Below the pieces are notes generated by a model. It made no database searches. It had not been told where the DNA came from and saw only the letters and a program-made list of their open reading frames with translations. Shown piece after piece: positions 8,061 to 14,087 of a DNA stretch of 19,329 bases (position 1 is the first letter of the stretch; every line of letters starts with the position of its first letter). Made by a program: the position numbers and the translations under genes. The DNA comes from JBBDQZ01 sp040905705 (GTDB lineage Bacteria > Bacteroidota > Rhodothermia > Balneolales > Natronogracilivirgulaceae): the NCBI GenBank assembly GCA_040905705.1, contig JBBDQZ010000061.1, positions 1-19,329 of the forward strand, read 5' to 3'.

Positions 8061-8774
8061 ATGGTGTTAGATAAACCAGTACTGGCTATTGAAACCGCTA
8101 CACTTTTTTGTTCTGTGGCACTGCGCATGCCTGATGGGGCGGTTTTCGAGGAACGGGCTGAAGGTAAAGGAGTGCATTCCGAGTTGACATTTGTCTTTAT
8201 CCGGCAGTTACTGGACCGGAAAAAACTTTTAGTGCCGGATCTTGGGATGGTGATCATAAGTGCGGGACCGGGTTCATATACTGGTTTGCGGGTTGCAAGC
8301 AGCGCCGTGAAAGGGCTGTTGTTTAGCAGTAATATTCCACTGTTATCCTGCACTACGATGGCATCTATTGCCGTCGGAGCCCGATGTAATATATCCGGCG
8401 AAAAGAGTTCGGCTGTAAGGGGGTGCGACACCGTAATCGATGCCCGTCGAAACCATTTATATCATCAATCCTGGAGCTGGGTTGCAGATGGCCTGGTGCC
8501 GGATTCAGAAATTCAATTACTGGAACTCGGCGAGGTTCTCGATCGGTGGTTACAAGGAAGGCTGATTGTGGGAACAGGGCTCGAACGGCTGACAGAAATG
8601 GCCAAGTTGCAGGGAGCAGATCCTGGTGATTTGATCACCATGCCTCCTTCGAATGTGATTTCTGCTGTAAATTTATTAAAAGCAGACGAGTTGATTTCAA
8701 AACAGAAAAAAGAATTTTTACTAAAAAAAGTCGCACCGGAACAATTTGAGCCTTATTATTACTCTCACTTGTAA
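8061..8774 (+). CDS. tsaB: tRNA threonylcarbamoyladenosine biosynthesis protein TsaB
   Basis: TsaB is the Hsp70-actin-fold partner of TsaD in the complex that makes the t6A modification at position 37 of ANN-decoding tRNAs. The protein begins LDKPVLAIETATLFCSVAL, the typical TsaB N-terminus, and has the signature SAGPGSYTGLRVASSAVKG near residues 72-90. I place the start at ATG 8061 (237 residues) because the family begins within a few residues of the LAIETAT strand. The longer reading from a TTG at 8004 would add 19 residues with no family counterpart. No Shine-Dalgarno sequence precedes it. accD follows after 45 nt on the same strand, so the two are probably co-transcribed. The C-terminal half is less conserved, as is normal for TsaB. 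Confidence 0.92.
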   Translation: MVLDKPVLAIETATLFCSVALRMPDGAVFEERAEGKGVHSELTFVFIRQLLDRKKLLVPDLGMVIISAGPGSYTGLRVASSAVKGLLFSSNIPLLSCTTMASIAVGARCNISGEKSSAVRGCDTVIDARRNHLYHQSWSWVADGLVPDSEIQLLELGEVLDRWLQGRLIVGTGLERLTEMAKLQGADPGDLITMPPSNVISAVNLLKADELISKQKKEFLLKKVAPEQFEPYYYSHL

Positions 8775-8819
8775 TATGAGCGGAAAAGAATATGTACCGG
8801 AAACAGGTATTTTAGGGTT

Positions 8820-9671
8820 ATGAGTTGGTTTGAACGTAAAGATCTGAATATTATAACAAAATCTCCGAAGGAGATGCCTGAAGGAATATGGATCAAGGTA
8901 CCGACTACCGGTGAAACAATTCACCGGAGAGAGCTGGAAGAGAACTGCTGGGTGGACCCGGGAAGCGGGTATCATTTTCCGATCGGGAGCGAGGACTACT
9001 TTCATCTTTTGTTTGATGAGGGTTCGTTTAAAGAGCTTGGTGCAACTATTCAGTCTTTAGACCCACTTGCGTTTAAAGATCGCAAGTCATATGCAGACCG
9101 GTTGAAAGCCACACGTGAAAAAACCGGCCTGACCGATGCTGTTCGTGTGGGAATCGGCAAGATGCGTGATATGAATATTGTTTTGGCGTGTATGGATTTT
9201 CGTTTTATCGGTGGCAGTATGGGTTCTGTAGTGGGAGAACGAATTGGGCTTGCCATAGATCATGCCCGGAAGAATAAATATCCATTGATCATTATCTCAC
9301 AATCGGGGGGTGCCCGAATGATGGAGAGTGTGTTGAGTCTGATGCAGATGGCTAAAACGTCGGCCAAACTCGCACTGCTTCATGAAGAAAAAGTACCGTA
9401 TATCTCGGTGATGACGAACCCGACGACCGGTGGTGTCACAGCCAGTTTTGCTATGTTGGGCGATTTTAATATCGCGGAACCCGGTGCATTGATCGGCTTT
9501 GCCGGCCCTCGCGTGATTCGCCAAACCATTGGTCGCGATCTTCCGGACGGTTTTCAGACTTCCGAATATCTTCTTGAGAAAGGGTTCCTCGATTTCATTG
9601 TTCCCCGGAATAAAATGAAAAACCGCATGTCCCGTCTGCTGAGAATCCTCAGCCACGGTTTTCAGAAATAA
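8820..9671 (+). CDS. accD: Acetyl-CoA carboxylase carboxyltransferase beta subunit lacking zinc-ribbon cysteines
   Basis: This 283-residue subunit, with AccA, transfers the carboxyl group from biotin to acetyl-CoA to give malonyl-CoA for fatty acid synthesis. The crotonase-fold core is intact: GGSMGSVVGERI, SQSGGARMMESVLSLMQMAK, and PTTGGVTASFAMLGD running on into GALIGFAGPRVI. The N-terminal region keeps the length and spacing of the zinc ribbon but not its ligands. At the positions of E. coli Cys27, Cys30, Cys46 and Cys49 it has V27, T30, D46 and S49 (IKVPTTGE and CWVDPGSGYH). From memory, Bacteroidota AccD proteins also lack these cysteines, which supports the taxonomic guess. The C-terminus is normal. 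It lies 45 nt after tsaB. Enzymatic activity should be kept, but the zinc-dependent RNA/DNA-binding role described for E. coli AccD is unlikely here. Confidence 0.95.
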   Translation: MSWFERKDLNIITKSPKEMPEGIWIKVPTTGETIHRRELEENCWVDPGSGYHFPIGSEDYFHLLFDEGSFKELGATIQSLDPLAFKDRKSYADRLKATREKTGLTDAVRVGIGKMRDMNIVLACMDFRFIGGSMGSVVGERIGLAIDHARKNKYPLIIISQSGGARMMESVLSLMQMAKTSAKLALLHEEKVPYISVMTNPTTGGVTASFAMLGDFNIAEPGALIGFAGPRVIRQTIGRDLPDGFQTSEYLLEKGFLDFIVPRNKMKNRMSRLLRILSHGFQK

Positions 9672-9743
9672 TGAATGTGAGCTTCTGTTAAGCTATTTTA
9701 AATTAATCTATTCTAACTGCTTCTCTTGCTGATTATTCGTATC

Positions 9744-9774
9744 TTGCATCATTATAATTAAATTAATAGGTTTC
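9744..9774 (+). promoter_or_regulatory. Candidate promoter of the first subunit operon
   Basis: TTG at 9744-9746, a 20-nt spacer and TAGGTTTC at 9767-9774 match the Bacteroidota vegetative pattern TTG-N19-21-TAnnTTTG with one mismatch. Transcription would begin near 9781, downstream of accD and about 140 nt before the first subunit gene. Motif match only. Confidence 0.4.
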
Positions 9775-9804
9775 ACGTAAGATACCATCCGGATTTCCCG
9801 GTTG

Positions 9805-9918
9805 ATGTTATTGTTCAGCATATCGGTTGTCACTTCATGGGCGTTAATTGAAGAAGTAACACTTTCTCAAAATCCGGAGGCCGGGCAGATTTCTGTTAAT
9901 ACAAAAAATGGAATATAA
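9805..9918 (+). CDS. Possible 37-residue leader ORF before the subunit operon
   Basis: ATG at 9805 opens a 37-codon frame ending in TAA at 9916-9918, directly abutting the GTG start of the next gene in the same frame. The peptide begins MLLFSISVVTSWA, hydrophobic and signal-like, and ends in a polar stretch (NPEAGQISVNTKNGI). It would start about 24 nt downstream of the candidate transcription start. There is no Shine-Dalgarno sequence and no recognisable family. It may be a small coupled leader peptide, the remnant of an upstream part of the next gene, or chance. Confidence 0.22.
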   Translation: MLLFSISVVTSWALIEEVTLSQNPEAGQISVNTKNGI

Positions 9919-10464
9919 GTGCGGTATCATGGATTAAGTGAATGCACGGTTTTAGTTTGCAAAACCGTCTTGATTTTGTGCGGTGTTTTCACCGGGACGG
10001 TGCCGGTATACGCACAGTCCGGCGGTAATCCGGAATCGATTTCCATTCGTGTATCGGCGACGGTTCAGGAATCTAATGATGTGGCTGTAGTCACTCTGCG
10101 TGACATGATCCTGGATCGGCAGGTTACAAACCAGGGCATTGTTACAATTGACCCTCAAATCCACGATCAGGCAGGAAAGATGCGTGCTGAGGGACGGTCC
10201 AACGCCGAGGTTCGAATCAGATTTCTTGAAGAACTGGAACTGAGAAGAATCGGCGGGAGTGAAACGTTAACATTTTATTATGTTGTAGCCGGTAATAACA
10301 TGGATGATAAGGCTTCATCTGAAGCACTCGACCTGGATAACCGTAATTTCGTGCTCAATAGTGAAGGTGAATTCTATTTCTGGATTGGAGGCCGGGTTGA
10401 TATTCGCAATGCGGTACAGGGTGAATATGACGGTGAATTTATCGTTGAAATTGAATATTTATAA
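9919..10464 (+). CDS. Secreted DUF4402-like fibre subunit, first of four
   Basis: A 181-residue secreted protein. A signal peptide ends near VYA-QSGG (about residue 32), and the mature part is beta-rich with no cysteine. After the cleavage site comes an alternating strand (ESISIRVSATVQ), then a VVTLRDMIL segment standing where its relatives have FGxI/FGxV. The C-terminus ends GEYDGEFIVEIEYL, the closing strand shared by all four small proteins in this cluster. These features fit DUF4402/spore-coat-U-like pilin subunits of chaperone-usher systems, with the first strand a candidate donor strand. The GTG start is the only usable one that retains the full signal peptide, and an in-frame TAA lies immediately before it. 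It heads a run of three genes with the next start 56 nt downstream. Divergent from the other subunits, so I suggest a minor subunit. Function is inferred from architecture and neighbours. Confidence 0.6.
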   Translation: MRYHGLSECTVLVCKTVLILCGVFTGTVPVYAQSGGNPESISIRVSATVQESNDVAVVTLRDMILDRQVTNQGIVTIDPQIHDQAGKMRAEGRSNAEVRIRFLEELELRRIGGSETLTFYYVVAGNNMDDKASSEALDLDNRNFVLNSEGEFYFWIGGRVDIRNAVQGEYDGEFIVEIEYL

Positions 10465-10520
10465 TAGTTATTCACAGATAATAAGCTTCAAACCATCGTT
10501 TGTCGACAAATTATAAGGGC

Positions 10521-11141
10521 ATGTGTGAATTTATCTCCAGACGTATCAGTGTACGGGCTTTTTTCACCTCGGCAATGTTTTTGTTTTTGGCGGTGTGGCC
10601 GGCTTCGGGACAGGAGTTTCCCTTCGGAGACCACGTGCCGGAAGATGAGAACTACGCACTTGTACTTGAGGTGCTTGGTGGATATTCATCACTTGATTTC
10701 GGAATGGTTTTTTTTGGACAAGGCCATACAGAAATTGAATTAAATAGTGATGATGTGGTGATTTTTGCTATTGAAGGAGTGAGGTCACTGGACGTATTTG
10801 TTGACCTGTTGCCACCGACGCATCTCTGGCTGGACGGCATATCGACCAGTGATGATGAGAAACGCATTCCATTTACACTAAACGGGGCATATGCCAACCA
10901 GGGGGAAGGAAATACAGGGCCGGGATATCGGGTTCCTTTTAGTGGAACCGCGGCGCGTTTCCCGATCCTCCGACGAGAAACGGGCCCTCCCGGCCCTCCT
11001 CCCGTACCACCACACTCGGGATATGTGCCGCCACGTGCCACGGCTTATCTGTTTTTATATGGAAACATAAATGTTGGATCTGAATTGCAGGCCGGTTGGT
11101 ATTTGGGTGAAATTACAGTTACAATCAGCTACGATATATGA
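10521..11141 (+). CDS. Secreted DUF4402-like fibre subunit with proline-rich insertion
   Basis: I start this gene at ATG 10521 (206 residues). The frame is open from a TTG at 10500, but Met8 of that reading gives a proper signal peptide (MCEFISRR, hydrophobic core, WPASG before QEFPFG) with a weak AAGGG just upstream. The mature protein has the alternating strand YALVLEVLGGYSSLDFGMV, including the F-G pair of the DUF4402-type fold, and ends GWYLGEITVTISYDI, the shared closing strand. Near its middle is a proline-rich loop (GPPGPPPVPPHSGYVPP) not present in the other subunits, likely surface exposed. There is no cysteine in the mature part. Its TGA stop overlaps the ATG of the next gene (ATGA at 11138-11141), so the two are translationally coupled. 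Probably a minor or specialised subunit of the fibre. The family assignment rests on pattern resemblance. Confidence 0.62.
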   Translation: MCEFISRRISVRAFFTSAMFLFLAVWPASGQEFPFGDHVPEDENYALVLEVLGGYSSLDFGMVFFGQGHTEIELNSDDVVIFAIEGVRSLDVFVDLLPPTHLWLDGISTSDDEKRIPFTLNGAYANQGEGNTGPGYRVPFSGTAARFPILRRETGPPGPPPVPPHSGYVPPRATAYLFLYGNINVGSELQAGWYLGEITVTISYDI

Positions 11142-11704
11142 ATCTGAATTCTTGCTATAAGGTGGCTGGCACGATTAGAAAGCACAGGCTCAGATGTGTA
11201 GTATTGTTATGGATAGCCATTATGCCGGGATTGGCCTCTGCGCAATTCTTGCGACTGACCCTGGAAGTGGAGTCCGAATTAGCTGCGGAAGAGGTGAGTC
11301 CGCTCCGGTTTGGTGAAGTGATGCCTAATACCGGGGTTATCCGGATCCCTATTGGAGATCCCGACATGGGTACTTATAGTATTTCGGGCCCACAAAATTT
11401 AATGGTTAATTTAAGTGTCGATTTACCTGAAAACCTTGAAATGACCGGGGAAACGGTTTTTCAGGTGCCGGCAATGCTTGAAGTGGCCTATGCCAACCGC
11501 AATGAAAACAATGTTGACCATGCCATACCGATTTCCGGAGGAGAGGTGAAATTTCAGCTTCGGGAAGATGGAGCATCGGTTGTACGGGGACAGCCTGCAC
11601 CAAGTGCTACAGCGTTTATTTATGTATATGGGGAAGTCATTGTGGATGAAATTCCACCAGGTATTTATAATGCTGAAGTCAATATTGAAGTGGAATATGA
11701 ATAA
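11138..11704 (+). CDS. Secreted DUF4402-like fibre subunit, third of four
   Basis: A 188-residue secreted protein. A long basic n-region (KVAGTIRKHRLR) precedes the hydrophobic core, and cleavage is likely after GLASA before QFLRL. The mature protein starts with a strongly alternating strand (FLRLTLEVESEL), followed by LRFGEVMPNTGVIRI, which is very like the FGxIxPS segment of DUF4402 proteins. The middle region contains AMLEVAYANRN, similar to LNGAYANQG in the preceding gene, so the two are closer relatives. It ends GIYNAEVNIEVEYE. There are no cysteines after the signal peptide. Its ATG lies within the stop of the upstream gene. A weak AU-rich hairpin follows the stop and may end the operon. 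Role: structural subunit or initiator/terminator of the fibre, inferred. Confidence 0.65.
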   Translation: MNLNSCYKVAGTIRKHRLRCVVLLWIAIMPGLASAQFLRLTLEVESELAAEEVSPLRFGEVMPNTGVIRIPIGDPDMGTYSISGPQNLMVNLSVDLPENLEMTGETVFQVPAMLEVAYANRNENNVDHAIPISGGEVKFQLREDGASVVRGQPAPSATAFIYVYGEVIVDEIPPGIYNAEVNIEVEYE

Positions 11705-11712
11705 GATTTAGT

Positions 11713-11739
11713 TCTGTTTTTAAACAGATTTCTTTATTT
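11713..11739 (+). terminator. Weak terminator-like hairpin after the three-subunit operon
   Basis: Arms TCTGTT (11713-11718) and AACAGA (11723-11728) with loop TTTA are followed by a U-rich tail (TTTCTTTATTT). The stem is short and A/U-rich, so termination would be partial at best. It lies 9 nt after the stop of the third subunit gene. Confidence 0.35.
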
Positions 11740-11741
11740 CC

Positions 11742-11822
11742 ATGAACAAGAAAATTATCAGCATCCGGGCACTAACAGGATTATTATTTTCCTTATATCT
11801 GTTAATCCCTTGTATTTGTTGA
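11742..11822 (+). CDS. Possible signal-peptide-only small ORF or gene remnant
   Basis: ATG at 11742 opens 26 codons beginning MNKKIISIRALTG followed by a leucine-rich hydrophobic core and IPCIC, then TGA. This is a convincing Sec or lipoprotein-type signal with nothing after it. The same frame stays open for about 36 further codons after the TGA, but that part resembles no subunit. It could be a decayed fifth subunit gene, a small membrane peptide or chance. The rest of the 338-nt gap 11705-12042 is AT-rich and holds the promoter of the next gene. Confidence 0.25.
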   Translation: MNKKIISIRALTGLLFSLYLLIPCIC

Positions 11823-11944
11823 TATGATTATAAAATAGTTGTGATATCTTTCAGTAGAAGTGTATGTTTAATAAATTTTAATAAATACCTTCATATTATT
11901 GGATCATTGAGACGGATTCGTGTTAATGATTAATAAATAATAAT

Positions 11945-11975
11945 TTGGATATCTAAGCGGATAGTAATAGTTTTA
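11945..11975 (+). promoter_or_regulatory. Candidate promoter of the DUF4402 major subunit gene
   Basis: TTG at 11945-11947, exactly 20 nt of spacer and TAGTTTTA at 11968-11975 fit the Bacteroidota pattern TTG-N19-21-TAnnTTTG with one mismatch. Transcription would begin near 11982, leaving a leader of about 60 nt. Together with the terminator at 12636 it would make the next gene a single-gene transcript. Confidence 0.4.
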
Positions 11976-12042
11976 GTATTGAAATATAAGCAGGACTGTC
12001 GTAATTGAAAACATAATACATAAAAACTATAGATAAACCTTT

Positions 12043-12597
12043 ATGCAAGTTCGTGATTTTTTTTTATATAGTATTGTACTGGCAGTCAGTGTTGTACCTG
12101 CGATGGGGCAAAGTCAGGATGACGATAATATAACAGCATCAGCTTCTGTTACGTCTGCCGTTACCGTTACAGGTGCAGAAAATATCCAGTTCGGAAACAT
12201 TGTTCCAAGTACCAACGCAAGAACTGTGTCCGGAGACGGGACTGTTACGGGAGATAACGCAGGTGATGACACGGGAGCTCAACCCGGCAGGTTTGATGTA
12301 ACCAAAGGCCCGGAGACGCCGGTGACTTTAACTTTTTCGGCATTGACAGCATTGACGGATGACACAGAAACACTTACATTCTCCTATGGTGAGAACTCAT
12401 ATTTGTCTACTTCAGATAGTGAAGTATTAAATGGGGTGGTATTTGATCCCGCTTCCGTTTTGGATATTTCATCTGAAAGCACCTATGTGACAGCTTCAAC
12501 TTTTTCGGTTTTTGTTGGAGGTACGGTAACACCTACTGCAGACCAGGCCGAAGGTACGTATACAGGTAGCATTACCCTTACGGTTGAGTACAATTGA
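12043..12597 (+). CDS. DUF4402 secreted protein, probable major fibre subunit
   Basis: A 184-residue secreted protein and the clearest DUF4402 member of the four. The signal peptide ends near VPAMG-QSQDDDN (about residue 23). The mature part opens with an alternating strand ITASASVTSAVTVTGAEN, a good candidate donor strand, then IQFGNIVPSTNARTVSGDG, the DUF4402 hallmark FGxIxPS. It is rich in Thr, Ser, Val and Asp, is acidic, has no cysteine and ends EGTYTGSITLTVEYN. DUF4402 proteins occur beside chaperone and usher genes in Proteobacteria, matching the context here. It has its own promoter-like site and is followed by a strong terminator, consistent with expression in excess of the other components as expected for a major pilin. 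No Shine-Dalgarno sequence precedes the ATG. Major-subunit status is inference. Confidence 0.8.
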   Translation: MQVRDFFLYSIVLAVSVVPAMGQSQDDDNITASASVTSAVTVTGAENIQFGNIVPSTNARTVSGDGTVTGDNAGDDTGAQPGRFDVTKGPETPVTLTFSALTALTDDTETLTFSYGENSYLSTSDSEVLNGVVFDPASVLDISSESTYVTASTFSVFVGGTVTPTADQAEGTYTGSITLTVEYN

Positions 12598-12635
12598 TAT
12601 TTGGTTTAGTTTTACGTTTCTAACCCTTTTACTTC

Positions 12636-12677
12636 AAAGAGCATAATCATTCACTATGGTTTTGCTCTTTTTTTTTT
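12636..12677 (+). terminator. Rho-independent terminator after the DUF4402 gene
   Basis: Perfect 8-bp arms AAAGAGCA (12636-12643) and TGCTCTTT (12663-12670) enclose a 19-nt loop and run into seven more T residues. The site is 38 nt after the stop codon. It separates the probable major subunit from the chaperone gene. Confidence 0.8.
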
Positions 12678-12865
12678 GAAAAACTTTGGACCATATCGCC
12701 CAGCTCTCGCTTAAGTAATTAAAATATTTTAATGATCATAATAGCAGCAAATTCTTATGCTATTGTTATTATCTTCATTTAAATTGTAATTATTTTAAAA
12801 ATCATTAATTTGTGACCATCAATTATGAACCTGTAACCTTTTTTGTTTATTCACCGGTCTCGAGC

Positions 12866-13711
12866 ATGGTTATATCATTAGCGCGTTATCTATTTGCATT
12901 TTCCGCTGCGGCTTTCATCGTTTTCCTCTCTATCGATGCAAATGCGCAGGTTACCATAGCGCCAACGGCATTGTTCATTGATGATCAGTCACGATTTGGT
13001 TCATTTCTGGTTTTAAATGGATCCAATGAGGCTCAGGAAGTGTCTCTGTTGTTTGAATTCGGTTACCCGGATACCGATGACGAGGGGAACAGTTACATGA
13101 ATTATGAGGATGAAGAGGCAAGAGTGAGATATTCTATGGCCGATTGGATACGGGGCTTCCCGAGAAATTTTATCCTTGCACCCGGGGAACGTCAAACGGT
13201 TCGATTGACGGTCAGGCCGCCTGGTGAAGTTTCCGAAGGCACTTATTGGACTCGTATCAAAACCGTCTCCAATCCGGCTGTACCTGATATAGATGAGGAG
13301 GTCACTGAAGGAGTCCAGGCCCAGATAACTTTTCGCTTTGAACAAGTAACAGCCGGTTTTTACAAACGGGGTAATGTTACGACAGGTATTCACTTTAATG
13401 ATCTCGCAGTTGATGTTTATGACAATCAGGGCATTGTGCGTGCAAGGGTTGAACGTACTGGAAATTCTCCTTTTCTCGGTTCCATATTTCTGATTGTTCG
13501 TGATGCAAATAATAACGTGGTTTATGAACACAGAACTTCTACTACCGTCTACATAGACGCCGTACGAAGAATTGAATTCGATGCCTCTGAACTTCCTCCC
13601 GGTTCCTATACCGCTGAAGTGCGTTTCGAAAGTTGGCGCCCGGATATATCTTCCTCTGATATTGTTCAGGCGGACGATGCCATTCAGCAGACTACCTTTA
13701 ATGTTCCATAA
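12866..13711 (+). CDS. PapD-like periplasmic pilus chaperone
   Basis: A 281-residue periplasmic protein that should cap fibre subunits and deliver them to the usher. I choose ATG 12866, which gives a clean signal peptide ending SIDANAQ-VTIAP. The frame is open from a GTG at 12812, but that start would add 18 residues ahead of the signal. The first Ig-like domain shows VTIAPTALFIDDQSRFGSFL, then FILAPGERQTVRLTVRPPGE and GTYWTRI, the conserved beta-strand pattern of chaperone N-domains. The segment ITFRFEQVTAGFYKRG resembles the G1 strand region (IPVFYR-type ending), which donates residues to subunits. A second Ig-like domain follows (about residues 175-265). A Bacteroidota-like TTAATTTG element is at 12805-12812, about 50 nt before the chosen start. 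It lies between the major subunit and usher genes. The specific donor and anchor residues cannot be confirmed without alignment. Confidence 0.8.
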   Translation: MVISLARYLFAFSAAAFIVFLSIDANAQVTIAPTALFIDDQSRFGSFLVLNGSNEAQEVSLLFEFGYPDTDDEGNSYMNYEDEEARVRYSMADWIRGFPRNFILAPGERQTVRLTVRPPGEVSEGTYWTRIKTVSNPAVPDIDEEVTEGVQAQITFRFEQVTAGFYKRGNVTTGIHFNDLAVDVYDNQGIVRARVERTGNSPFLGSIFLIVRDANNNVVYEHRTSTTVYIDAVRRIEFDASELPPGSYTAEVRFESWRPDISSSDIVQADDAIQQTTFNVP

Positions 13712-14087
13712 TCCATGTTTTCATATACCAGGATTATATGGTTGATTTGAACATTAAATTTTTACAATAAAACATCTATCATTTTCAAACTTAAGGGAGC
13801 ATACGGTTTCAGAATTTATTTAAAATTAAGAAACTTGTAATATTTTTTGATAATTCTTCAAAGGATTTAACATTGAGGGGAAAAAGGCCCGAGCAGGTCA
13901 AGGCAGATACAGGGAAGTTAGATTGCTGTTAGAACAATTTAACGGCTTAAAACAAGCAATTTGCTGCGTTTCTTTTTATTTTTCAATGATGTAAACCAGA
14001 AGCATTGCTACTATTTTTTTACACTTTTTGGCCATATTCCTGCCCCATGATATCTGGAGTCTGTCCTATATATTCTCGTCTTTTTAA
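13712..14087 (+). other. Intergenic region between chaperone and usher genes
   Basis: This 376-nt AT-rich stretch has no gene I can support. It contains a short CATATA/TATATG hairpin just after the chaperone stop, without a T-run, and an imperfect inverted repeat at about 13922-13960. No convincing promoter or terminator was found, so whether chaperone and usher are co-transcribed is open. Confidence 0.5.

Noticed and set aside
9680..9694. AGCTT/AAGCT hairpin after accD, considered as a terminator
   Set aside because: A 5-bp stem without a clean T-run; too weak to call.
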